DNA of 64,000 nt from UBA5314 sp964635975 (lineage in GTDB: Bacteria > Bacillota > Syntrophomonadia > Syntrophomonadales > Syntrophomonadaceae), in assembly GCA_964635975.1 (NCBI GenBank), contig CAZWPO010000007.1:62001-126000 (forward strand), written 5' to 3'. The position numbers were made by a program, and so were the translations under genes. The notes beneath the pieces are model-generated. The model searched no databases. It was not told the DNA's origin and was given only the letters and a program-made list of their open reading frames with translations. Of the stretch, positions 16,121-24,608 are shown in pieces. The stretch's first letter is position 1; each line of letters starts with the position of its first letter.

Positions 16121-17140
16121 CTAGCGCTTGATGATAACCTGTCGGGTGCTAGCCTGCCACTGCACATCCGCTCCCAGACCTTCGCTTATAGCCCTGAGCG
16201 GCACCATAGTCCGATTGTTGATAATGACCGGGGGAGCATCTGATACGATCTCCTGACCGTTTATAAAGATGCTGATACCTTCATCATGGGCGCTTCTCGA
16301 ACGGCTCAGGAACATAACGCTGCTTCCGTCAGGCAGTGCCCTGGCAAAATAATCATTGATGATGCTTTGTCCATATCCAACTCCCGGCACTGCCCAGCGG
16401 CCGTTCAAGTCGGACCAATTGGTAGCTATTCCTCTACTTACGAGAGTAAATCGAGGATCAACTATCGATTTGCCGGCAGGCAGCTTATTCCTGGTAGCAT
16501 AAGCATATAGATGCTGGATATGAGCTTCAACTCCATCGGCTGGAGTATCGAAGAATGCCCCATGCTGTCCCGCGACAAAATAGACCCGGTCGGAATCCGC
16601 ACCGTGCAAATCCTCCTCCCCGGTAGCCGGGCTGCCAGTAGCTCCAAGACCGCAATAATTATTCTGACAGGGCTGCACCAATCCTCCGTATTTCCACCAT
16701 CCAGTTTCTTTGGCAGCCTGACAGAAAGCCAGATCACCCCGGATGCCGTATTCAGCTCCAATCTCAAGATATAATTCCACCAGATCAGGTGCGGCAGGGT
16801 TGTTCTTTTTCAGCAAACTGCGTAGATTTGCTGCACTGGCTATAGATTCCCCCACGATTGGCACCTGTTGTTCCATCACTGACGGTTTAAAGCCGTGGCT
16901 GCTCACAAGCACTGTGCGGGTAGCCGCCTGCCAGGTGACCTCGGCACCCAGGCCTTCGCTTACAGCCCGGAGCGGTACCATAGTACGGTTGTTTATAATT
17001 ACCGGCGCGACATCAGTTGAGATCTGTCTCCCGTCAATGAAGATGCGAACCTGCGACTCCGCTTGAACCGTACTGGGAAAAAGCACACACATTGCAATGG
17101 TGATCAGGCTAATTATCCTGGTGCGGGTTTTTCTTATCAT
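16121..17140 (-). CDS. Secreted glucosaminidase-like protein between two stalk (copper-amine-oxidase N-type) domains
   Basis: A signal peptide (about residues 1-28) is followed by a stalk domain, RIFIDGRQIS with NNRTMVPLRAVSEGLGAEV. A ~150-residue region with DLAFCQAAKETGWWKYGG, NNYCGLGATG and GVEAHIQHLYAYATR resembles beta-N-acetylglucosaminidase (GH73-like) domains that cut peptidoglycan. A second, near-identical stalk domain follows, IFINGQEIVSDAPPVIINN with VPLRAISEGLGADV. The duplicated stalks have similar DNA too (VPLRA(V/I)SEGLGA). I prefer the second of two tandem ATGs because AAAGGAG is then 5 bases away. It probably remodels the wall outside the cell. Confidence 0.8.
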   Translation of the reverse strand: MIRKTRTRIISLITIAMCVLFPSTVQAESQVRIFIDGRQISTDVAPVIINNRTMVPLRAVSEGLGAEVTWQAATRTVLVSSHGFKPSVMEQQVPIVGESIASAANLRSLLKKNNPAAPDLVELYLEIGAEYGIRGDLAFCQAAKETGWWKYGGLVQPCQNNYCGLGATGSPATGEEDLHGADSDRVYFVAGQHGAFFDTPADGVEAHIQHLYAYATRNKLPAGKSIVDPRFTLVSRGIATNWSDLNGRWAVPGVGYGQSIINDYFARALPDGSSVMFLSRSRSAHDEGISIFINGQEIVSDAPPVIINNRTMVPLRAISEGLGADVQWQASTRQVIIKR

Positions 17141-17440
17141 CATAACTCCTTTGCACTCCTTTAGCTTTGATAGCCTCTCAAAGCCTGTATTCTGAAATTC
17201 CCTGCCGGTTCGTCAGAATCCTGCCCTGACTCCAGAGCAAACCTGGCGATTTTTTCTACATCTTGGCCCTGCATTCTGCAAAGATAGGCATTATTACTGC
17301 TCCTGATTCATATTTCGCCACTATTAGTCAAAAAAATTGGGATTATATGCCCATAACAAGACAAGTTTTTTATTAGTGATGATGTATCTTATAAATGTAC
17401 TGTCGTGTAATGTTCATTTTTCTGGGAGGTCAGCCGAATA

Positions 17441-19504
17441 ATGTCTGCTAAGTTGTTCGATCGTTGGAATTTGATATTGTTTGTATCGGGGTTTTTCTTC
17501 ATATTCATTAACTTTATGCTAAGTTCCCACTGGTTTGATTCCGGGACTGCTGAAAGGCCCGGGATAGCTATCCCCATGGCCGCTTTAAGCGTGTGCCTGC
17601 TGTTCGCCATGCAGGTCAGGTACCAGGTAAAAGGGGGCGGTGATAAAGAAGATCCTCTTTTTCAAGATAGACCGGAGCAGGTTTTTCAAGAGACAATAAA
17701 TCTAGATACCTATGGCGGCGTCAAGAGTTCATATGATTATGCACCGGTAGGTCTTATTACTTTTAACTGGGAAAAAGATCTGGTTGTCCATGCCAACAAG
17801 AGAATGATTGAAATGCTGGAGTTTCATGATGGGGCATTTCCTTGCCGGGCTGCCGATCTATGGGCTAATCCGCTCTCTTTCAAACAATTTATCGCAGATC
17901 TTCACGACAAGCGCTCCGTGCAATACTACGCATGCGAATTGAAATCCCGCAGCGGCCAGATTATAAAGGCTGAGGCCTTTGCTTCATGCCAGGAACATAG
18001 TGTTCATATCGAGGCCTGCTTTATAAATATTACCGAAAAATTTCATTCTCTGAACTTCACCAAAACCCAGTTCCTTGCCAATATGAATCATGAGATCCGC
18101 ACACCAATGATCGGCATCCTGGGATCAGTCAATCTTTTGGAGCAGAGTTCTCTTGACCATAATCAGCTTGACAATGTCACAACCATTCGCGAATGTGGTG
18201 AGCACTTGCTTGGTGTTATCAATGAGATCCTTGATGTTTCCAGGATAGAACTGGGCATTGAGAGTCTGGTTTATGAGTCCTGCAATTTAGTTGAAATTTT
18301 TACTCAAACAGTTAGCCTCATCGAACCTTCTGCCAAAGAAAAAGGATTGACCGTCTCTTTAGATCTTCAAGAACCGTTCTGTCCTGTCGTGCTCACAGAT
18401 CCTACCAAGCTACGACAAATCTTATTGAATCTTCTCTACAACGCAATTAAGTTCACTGATCATGGGGGCATTCAAATCCAGGCCCGACTCGATAACCAGG
18501 GCACACCAATGGAATGCCTGTTCGCAACTATTCATGACACGGGCATAGGAATAGAACTCGAAAAAATGGAGACCATTTTTGAACCGTTTACGCAGGGAGA
18601 TAGTTCCTCCTCTCGAATTTTTGGGGGAACGGGTCTGGGTTTATACATATGCCGCCGTTTAGTCGAGCTTCTAGAAGGAGATATTTGGGCTGAAAGTGAG
18701 AAGAATCAAGGCACCATGTTTTTTGTACGCATCCCTGTCCAGGCAATAAATGAAATAGGGCATAACCGTTCCAGCAGTGAAAGCAGCATCAAGCAAACAT
18801 ACATTGACGATCTAACCCTGACTTTTGAGCCCATCCAGGTTCTGCTGGTGGAGGATAATAAAATCAACCATCGCATAGTATCGCAGATGCTTGTCAATTA
18901 CGGTTTCGAGGTTTACACTGCCGAACACGGCCTGGAAGCCCTGAGACTAATGCAGGACAAACGATTTGATGTTGTTCTGATGGATATGCAGATGCCGGTG
19001 ATGGACGGGTATGAGGCAACCCGGTACATCTGTTCAGATCCCGATCTATCTTCGACTCCTGTAATAGCGATGACTGCCCACGCGCTGGCAGGCGATCGGG
19101 AGAAATGCATAGAATGTGGCTGCTCAGATTATATAGCCAAACCATTTCGTATAGAAGATCTTATAGAAGTGATCAACCGGAACCTGTACCAGGCAGGCAG
19201 CACACCGCCCGCTCTTGAAGACAGTTATGTCCTGCTGCTGAATCAATTGCTTCCCGAATTTATGGATTCGCTTTCAGACATGATACAGAACTTGTATTCA
19301 GCGATGCATGAACATGACTTCGACGCCGTACAGAGCATCAGTCATGATATTAAAGGTACGGCAGGCATATATGGTTTCAAACCCATATCTGAACTGGCGG
19401 CTCATATTGAACTGGCCGCTAAGCAGAACAAGCCAGGTAAAGTAATTAATCTGGCTGCAACGCTGTGTTCACTCCATAAGCAACTTCATGAACAGGTTTC
19501 TTAA
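17441..19504 (+). CDS. Membrane hybrid sensor histidine kinase with receiver and Hpt domains
   Basis: A 687-residue phosphorelay protein. Two N-terminal membrane segments (about residues 9-28 and 43-59) have only a short loop between them. Then comes a PAS-like region (about 95-200), a HisKA with ANMNHEIRTPMIGIL (phosphorylated His217), and an ATPase domain with LLYNAIKFTD, DTGIGIE and GGTGLGLYICRRL. A receiver follows (VLLVEDNKINHRIV, VVLMDMQMPVMDGYEATR, IAKPF) and an Hpt domain with ISHDIKGTAG. All catalytic motifs are present. No separate response regulator is adjacent, so the output is unknown. GGGAGG lies 11 bases upstream of the ATG. Confidence 0.92.
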   Translation: MSAKLFDRWNLILFVSGFFFIFINFMLSSHWFDSGTAERPGIAIPMAALSVCLLFAMQVRYQVKGGGDKEDPLFQDRPEQVFQETINLDTYGGVKSSYDYAPVGLITFNWEKDLVVHANKRMIEMLEFHDGAFPCRAADLWANPLSFKQFIADLHDKRSVQYYACELKSRSGQIIKAEAFASCQEHSVHIEACFINITEKFHSLNFTKTQFLANMNHEIRTPMIGILGSVNLLEQSSLDHNQLDNVTTIRECGEHLLGVINEILDVSRIELGIESLVYESCNLVEIFTQTVSLIEPSAKEKGLTVSLDLQEPFCPVVLTDPTKLRQILLNLLYNAIKFTDHGGIQIQARLDNQGTPMECLFATIHDTGIGIELEKMETIFEPFTQGDSSSSRIFGGTGLGLYICRRLVELLEGDIWAESEKNQGTMFFVRIPVQAINEIGHNRSSSESSIKQTYIDDLTLTFEPIQVLLVEDNKINHRIVSQMLVNYGFEVYTAEHGLEALRLMQDKRFDVVLMDMQMPVMDGYEATRYICSDPDLSSTPVIAMTAHALAGDREKCIECGCSDYIAKPFRIEDLIEVINRNLYQAGSTPPALEDSYVLLLNQLLPEFMDSLSDMIQNLYSAMHEHDFDAVQSISHDIKGTAGIYGFKPISELAAHIELAAKQNKPGKVINLAATLCSLHKQLHEQVS

Positions 19505-19649
19505 GCATCCAGCCTTTATATGCAAGGCTATCCTCTGCTCAGATATAAAATGGCTTATGTATTTCATGTAAGCTGTGATTGACAGTATAGTTATTCCAAG
19601 TTATTATTTATCAGAAGTTAAACACTCTGTGAGCTTGGGGGGTAATCGT

Positions 19650-20477
19650 ATTTCAATAGCCATTATTACCGATAGCACAGCCAATATTTCTAAAGAACTA
19701 ATCGCCAGTTACAATATCAAAATCGTTCCCCTGAACATTCATGTTAAAGATATGGTACTTCGTGAAGGAATAGATGTTAGTAATGACGAATACTATGACC
19801 TTTTGCGCAGGGAACCAATCTTCCCGAAGACTTCCCAGCCTTCCTCAGGAGATTTTCTGGATGTTTTTAATTCTTATCCTCCTGGAACCGAGATCATAGT
19901 GATCACTATATCATCGCTTTTGTCCGGCACTTACCAATCAGCTGCCATGGCTGCTGACATGCTTGAAGGAGATATAAAGGTAACGATTTTAGACTCCCAT
20001 ACGACAAGCGTTGGGCAGGGGTTTATGGTAGCAAAGGCGTGCGAAATGGCCGCGGCTTTTAATGTATTAGAAATAACTGCGGAATTGGAAAGGATCAAGC
20101 AGAACTCAAAACTGTTCTTTGTTGTGGATAACCTGGAGTACTTAGCACGCGGCGGGCGGATCAGCCAGCTGAGCAAGTATATCGGGACCATCCTTCAAAT
20201 GAAACCAATCCTGCATCTTAAGCACGGTCAAATCGAATTGTTTGAGAAAGTACGCACCTCGGGCCGAGCGCTGAAACATATCCTCGGAGAACTCGAGAAA
20301 GACCTCGCTCAGGTCCAGAATCTGGCAGTGCTTCACGTCTCTGCCCATACAGAGGCGGTTCTATTCGCGGAGCAGGTTAAAGCAATATACAGAAAAGAAG
20401 TACCTATCTATGAAGCCAATCCTGTTATAGGAAGTCATGTGGGCCCCGGCACGGTCGGTCTTGCCTATCACATGTAA
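19650..20477 (+). CDS. DegV-family fatty-acid-binding protein
   Basis: DegV/FakB-like proteins bind a fatty acid in the cytoplasm and present it to a kinase. The family start IAIITDSTANIS, the region ITISSLLSGTYQSAAMA, VDNLEYLARGGRISQL and the C-terminal GSHVGPGTVGLAY are all present. Start choice is odd. GGGGGG at 19637-19642 is ideally placed 7 bases before an ATT codon at 19650, giving a normal family N-terminus; the alternatives are a GTG at 19629 and one at 19575, both with poor ribosome sites and extra residues. ATT starts are rare, so this is tentative. A terminator follows. Confidence 0.85.
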   Translation: MSIAIITDSTANISKELIASYNIKIVPLNIHVKDMVLREGIDVSNDEYYDLLRREPIFPKTSQPSSGDFLDVFNSYPPGTEIIVITISSLLSGTYQSAAMAADMLEGDIKVTILDSHTTSVGQGFMVAKACEMAAAFNVLEITAELERIKQNSKLFFVVDNLEYLARGGRISQLSKYIGTILQMKPILHLKHGQIELFEKVRTSGRALKHILGELEKDLAQVQNLAVLHVSAHTEAVLFAEQVKAIYRKEVPIYEANPVIGSHVGPGTVGLAYHM

Positions 20478-20489
20478 AATGCTAATGAA

Positions 20490-20538
20490 AAAACCCGCTG
20501 ACGCTGCTGTAAAGCAGCGGTTTTTGCGGGTCTTTTTT
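20490..20538. terminator. Bidirectional terminator between degV-family gene and icd
   Basis: ACCCGC pairs with GCGGGT, and an inner CGCTGC pairs with GCAGCG. T-runs of six lie beyond the stem on both strands, so it can serve the convergent genes on each side. Confidence 0.85.
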
Positions 20539-20599
20539 CTTCTCATTTGTCTTATGTTTATTGACCTAAATTCCTGTTTAGGCCACCGCGATATGGTCA

Positions 20600-21871
20600 T
20601 TACTCCATATTCTTGATCAGTGCATCGGCAAAACCGGAGCATTTTACTTCACTGGCGCCTTCCATAAGGCGTGCAAAGTCATAGGTTACTACCTTGCTGG
20701 CTATAGTTGCTTCCATGCTCTTAATTATAATATCGGCTGCTTCATCCCATCCCAAATGGCGCAGCATCAATACTCCGGACAGAATTACCGATGAGGGATT
20801 CACCTTGTCTAAACCTGCATATTTAGGTGCAGTACCGTGAGTCGCTTCAAAAATAGCATGGCCAGTGACATAATTGATATTGGCCCCGGGGGCGATACCG
20901 ATTCCTCCAACCTGCGCCGCAAGGGCATCAGAAATGTAGTCACCGTTAAGATTCATGGTAGCTACCACATCAAACTCGGTTGGCCTGGTTAAAATCTGCT
21001 GCAGGAAGATATCCGCTATTGAATCTTTGACAATAAGCCTGCCCTGTGCTTCAGCCTCTTTTTGAGCCTGGTCGGCTGCCTTTTCACCCTGGGCCTCCTT
21101 GATCCGGTCATATTCATCCCAGGTGAAAACTTTATCACCATACTTCTGTTCGGCAAGCTCATATCCCCAGCTCTTGAATGCTCCCTCAGTATATTTCATG
21201 ATATTGCCCTTATGAACCAAAGTCAGACTCCTGCGATTGTTCTTTAAGGCGTATTCAATGGCCGCCTCCACAAGACGTTTCGTTCCGTCTTCAGATACAG
21301 GTTTAATACCAATTCCAGAAGTCCCAGGAAAACGGATTTTGGTGACTCCCAATTCGTTCTGCAAAAAGGAGATCAGCTTTTTTGCCTCCGCAGAATCGCT
21401 GGGATATTCGATTCCCGCGTAAATATCTTCGGTGTTTTCCCTGAATATTACCATATCTGTATCCTGAGGACGCTTCACAGGCGATGGAACTCCGGAAAAA
21501 TAGCGGACCGGACGCAGACATACATATAGGTCCAACTCCTGGCGCAATGCTACATTAAGCGAACGAATCCCCCCGCCAATAGGTGTTGTCAGCGGTCCTT
21601 TTATTGCTATGAGATATTCACGAATTATGTCCAGCGTTTCTTTAGGCAGCCATTCACCAGTGAGATTAAAGGCTTTTTCCCCGGCAAAAACTTCTTTCCA
21701 GACTATTGATTTTTTACCCTGATAGGCCTTTGCCACAGCTGCATCCAGAACGCGCGAAGCCGCCGCCCATATATCAGGACCGGTACCATCTCCTTCAATG
21801 AATGGAATAATAGGATGATCCGGCACTTGAAGGACTCCATTATTAACGGTTATCTTCTCCCCTTTGTTCAT
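20600..21871 (-). CDS. icd: Isocitrate dehydrogenase (NADP-type)
   Basis: This enzyme oxidises isocitrate to 2-oxoglutarate and CO2. The ~423-residue sequence has IPFIEGDGTGPDIW, the substrate-loop region TTPIGGGIRSLNVALRQ, REENTEDIYAG-like FRENTEDIYAGIEYPS, and NLNGDYISDALAAQVGG for metal binding. Later GTAPKYAG lies in the cofactor region of the bacterial NADP enzyme. I start it at the ATG at 21871, which has GGAAGG upstream; an in-frame ATG 33 bases earlier begins a poor extension. It lies 35 bases downstream of the NifV-family gene on the same strand, which points to 2-oxoglutarate and glutamate synthesis. Confidence 0.93.
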   Translation of the reverse strand: MNKGEKITVNNGVLQVPDHPIIPFIEGDGTGPDIWAAASRVLDAAVAKAYQGKKSIVWKEVFAGEKAFNLTGEWLPKETLDIIREYLIAIKGPLTTPIGGGIRSLNVALRQELDLYVCLRPVRYFSGVPSPVKRPQDTDMVIFRENTEDIYAGIEYPSDSAEAKKLISFLQNELGVTKIRFPGTSGIGIKPVSEDGTKRLVEAAIEYALKNNRRSLTLVHKGNIMKYTEGAFKSWGYELAEQKYGDKVFTWDEYDRIKEAQGEKAADQAQKEAEAQGRLIVKDSIADIFLQQILTRPTEFDVVATMNLNGDYISDALAAQVGGIGIAPGANINYVTGHAIFEATHGTAPKYAGLDKVNPSSVILSGVLMLRHLGWDEAADIIIKSMEATIASKVVTYDFARLMEGASEVKCSGFADALIKNME

Positions 21872-21906
21872 CAGCGCTTGCCTTCCTTTTCTTAGTTTTT
21901 GCAACT

Positions 21907-23082
21907 CTAGTTTTGATTCTTTTTTTTGTATTCTTCAAACAAATACATTAATTCCTTATCGAATAAAGAACGTTTCAAACGGACTGACATATCTTTGACC
22001 AAAGGCAATAGGGCTCTGGCTTCTTGATCAGTGATGTCAAGACCGTATTCACGGATAAATTTGGAGCTAATGGCAGCGGTTCCGGAATGCTTGCCAATAA
22101 CGATCTGCCGTTCCAGTCCAACCTCTTCCGGTGAAAAGGCTTCGTAGGTAAGCGGATTCTTCAAAACCCCATCCCCATGTATGCCTGATTCATGGGCGAA
22201 TATATTGGAGCCCACTATCGGTTTGCTGACTGGCAAGATCCTTCCTGAAGCCTGGGCAACATATTCGGCTACTTCCTTGAACATGGGAGTTTGAAAAGGT
22301 ACATTTACGTTCATCAGGTATTTCAAACCCATTATGACTTCCTGCAAACAGGCATTCCCTGCTCTTTCACCAAGGCCGTTTACAGTAACCCCGACATAGG
22401 TGGCGCCTGCGTATACTCCGGAAAGGGCATTGGCAGTGGCCATACCAAAGTCGTTATGAGTATGCATCTCAATATCCAAACCAACTGCATCGATCAGTGT
22501 ACGGATAAAACGGAAGGTTGACAGAGGTGTCAAAATGCCTACCGTATCACAAAAGCGAAGGCGGTTAGCCCCGGAATGTTTTGCTATTAGAGCAAACTCA
22601 GTGAGGAACTCGGCGTTGGAACGGGATGCGTCCTCGGCATTTACAGATACATACAGATCGTTGTCTTTGGCAAACTTGACAGCATCGCTCATCATCTTCA
22701 GAACAGTCTCCCTGGTCGTCTGAAGCTTGTGCTCGATGTGGATATCCGAGGTGGAGATCGATATCGCCACTGCATCCACACCACAGTCAATGGATTCTTT
22801 AATGTCTGAAATAACTGCCCGGTTCCAGGCCATTATGCTGGCGTTTAATCCCAGATTGGCTATTTCTTTAATACATGCTTTTTCGGCCCCGCCCATAACC
22901 GGTACACCGGCTTCGATCTGGCTTACCCCGATCTTATCCAGGTATTTGGCGATTTGTATCTTTTCCTCATTGGCAAACACGACTCCGGCAGTTTGTTCTC
23001 CATCCCGCAGAGTGGTGTCAACGATGTTGACCTTGGCGCCCTCTTCTAAAAACCAATCCTTGTTCTTACCGGCATAAGTCAT
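21907..23082 (-). CDS. NifV/LeuA-family synthase, likely Re-citrate or homocitrate synthase
   Basis: A 391-residue DRE-TIM metallolyase that condenses acetyl-CoA with a 2-oxo acid. NIVDTTLRDGEQTAGV gives the catalytic R and E, IEMHTHNDFGMATANA the metal His pair, and VGVTVNGLGERAGNA the glycine-rich segment. FAHESGIHGDGVLKN completes the core. There is no LeuA regulatory domain, as in NifV. The closest named family is homocitrate synthase. However, the direct link to icd, no nif genes nearby, and the known use of Re-type citrate synthases of this family in anaerobes make citrate synthase the better inference. Sequence alone does not settle it. Confidence 0.85.
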   Translation of the reverse strand: MTYAGKNKDWFLEEGAKVNIVDTTLRDGEQTAGVVFANEEKIQIAKYLDKIGVSQIEAGVPVMGGAEKACIKEIANLGLNASIMAWNRAVISDIKESIDCGVDAVAISISTSDIHIEHKLQTTRETVLKMMSDAVKFAKDNDLYVSVNAEDASRSNAEFLTEFALIAKHSGANRLRFCDTVGILTPLSTFRFIRTLIDAVGLDIEMHTHNDFGMATANALSGVYAGATYVGVTVNGLGERAGNACLQEVIMGLKYLMNVNVPFQTPMFKEVAEYVAQASGRILPVSKPIVGSNIFAHESGIHGDGVLKNPLTYEAFSPEEVGLERQIVIGKHSGTAAISSKFIREYGLDITDQEARALLPLVKDMSVRLKRSLFDKELMYLFEEYKKKNQN

Positions 23083-23105
23083 TCTCTCACTCCCTCTTTA
23101 ATACC

Positions 23106-23137
23106 CTAAAAAAACTCGAGCCTGCCGTGGCTGCAAG
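23106..23137 (-). terminator. Probable terminator of the gatCAB operon
   Basis: On the minus strand CTTG...GCC pairs imperfectly with GGC...GAG around a short loop, followed by seven T. It sits about 25 bases after gatB. Confidence 0.5.
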
Positions 23138-23159
23138 TTCTTATTATCACTGTTGATCA

Positions 23160-24608
23160 CTACTGTTTGTCAAGCACATCTTTAAGCAGGCTGTTCACCA
23201 CCGTCGGGTTCGCCTGCCCTTTTGTGGCTTTCATTATCTGGCCAATGAAGAATCCAAAGGCTTTTTCTTTTCCGTTCTTGTAATCCTGAACCACCTTGGG
23301 ATTTTCGCTTATGATCTTCTCGATCAGCGGCAGCAAAGAGTTGGAATCGGAAATCTGCACCAGACCCTTTTCTTCGATGATCTCTTCAGCATCTTTGCCA
23401 GAGATAAACATTTCCTCAAATATAGTCTTGGCCATTTTCCCGCTGATTGTACCTTCATCAAGCAGCTTGAGCATATCGGCAAGCTTCGCCGGTTTAATCT
23501 GGCACTGGCTTATTTCTATGTTGTTCAGGTTCAGCAGGCGATTCAACTCGCCCATCATCCAGTTGGCGATAACCTTGGGTTGAGGATAGAGCTCAAGGCA
23601 CTGGTCAAAAAAAGCTAGATTTTCAGGGTTCAAAGTAATCAATGCAGCATCATAAGGCGCCAGCCCGTGCTCTTCAACCAATCTTTGCTGCGCCTGATCC
23701 GGCAATTCCGGCAGATCAGCTCTCAGCTCATCTACCCATCGCCGCTCGATCAGCAATGGAGGCAGATCCGGTTCCGGGAAATACCTGTAATCGTGAGCGT
23801 CTTCCTTGGACCGCATGGACCGGGTCTGCTGTTTATCCTCATCCCAGGTACGAGTTTCCTGAATTATTTTCTCGCCATCTTCGATGGCCTCCATCTGTCG
23901 CCTGGCCTCATATTCGATGGATCTCTCCAGCGCCCGGAATGAATTGAGATTTTTTATCTCGGTTCGGATGCCAAATTCACTTTGCCCAAACGGGCGCACA
24001 GACACATTAGCATCACAGCGAAGAGAACCTTCCTGCATTTTGCAGTCTGACACACCGATAAAGAGGAGTATCGACCGCAGTTTCTCCATATAGGCGCGCG
24101 CCTCCTGAGCGCTGCGCATATCCGGTTCGGATACTATCTCCAAAAGGGGGACCCCAGAACGGTTCAGGTCAACCAGCGAAAATGGTGTTGAGCTTATGTC
24201 CCCCTGGTGAACCAGCTTGCCAGCGTCTTCCTCCATGTGCGCCCTGGTTATGCCGATCCTTTTATTCTCTCCGCCCGGCAGTTCTATATCTAAATAGCCT
24301 TTCAGACATATGGGTAAGTCGTATTGTGAAATCTGATAAGCTTTAGGCAGATCAGGGTAAAAATAATTCTTACGGTCGAATTTGCTGTATTCGGCTATCT
24401 GACAGTTGAGGGCCAGGCCAGTCATAATAGAATATTCCACTACCTGACGATTTAACACTGGCAGCATGCCGGGAAATCCCGAACAGACCGGGCAGACATT
24501 GGTATTGGGCTGGTCGCCAAAGGAATTGGAACAAGAACAGAATATTTTGCTGGCTGTCTTTAATTCAACATGCACTTCCAATCCAATCACAGTTTCAAAG
24601 CCTGACAT
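23160..24608 (-). CDS. gatB: Asp-tRNA(Asn)/Glu-tRNA(Gln) amidotransferase subunit B
   Basis: GatB activates the acyl group of mischarged Glu-tRNA(Gln) or Asp-tRNA(Asn) and accepts ammonia from GatA. The 482-residue length is standard. Signature stretches include VIGLEVHVELKTASKIFC, CPVCSGFPGMLPVLN, YFYPDLPKAYQISQYD and the late KANRFLM-equivalent region, with a C-terminal helical tRNA-binding tail ending in FFIGQIMKATKGQANP. Its ATG directly abuts the gatA stop. The order gatC-gatA-gatB on the minus strand is the common Firmicute arrangement. Confidence 0.97.
   Translation of the reverse strand: MSGFETVIGLEVHVELKTASKIFCSCSNSFGDQPNTNVCPVCSGFPGMLPVLNRQVVEYSIMTGLALNCQIAEYSKFDRKNYFYPDLPKAYQISQYDLPICLKGYLDIELPGGENKRIGITRAHMEEDAGKLVHQGDISSTPFSLVDLNRSGVPLLEIVSEPDMRSAQEARAYMEKLRSILLFIGVSDCKMQEGSLRCDANVSVRPFGQSEFGIRTEIKNLNSFRALERSIEYEARRQMEAIEDGEKIIQETRTWDEDKQQTRSMRSKEDAHDYRYFPEPDLPPLLIERRWVDELRADLPELPDQAQQRLVEEHGLAPYDAALITLNPENLAFFDQCLELYPQPKVIANWMMGELNRLLNLNNIEISQCQIKPAKLADMLKLLDEGTISGKMAKTIFEEMFISGKDAEEIIEEKGLVQISDSNSLLPLIEKIISENPKVVQDYKNGKEKAFGFFIGQIMKATKGQANPTVVNSLLKDVLDKQ

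Noticed and set aside
17144..17440. c-di-AMP (ydaO-type) riboswitch before the glucosaminidase gene
   Set aside because: Some short matches and a hairpin (AGGCTTTGA/TCAAAGCT) are present, and the gene type would fit, but the conserved core of the riboswitch is not there.
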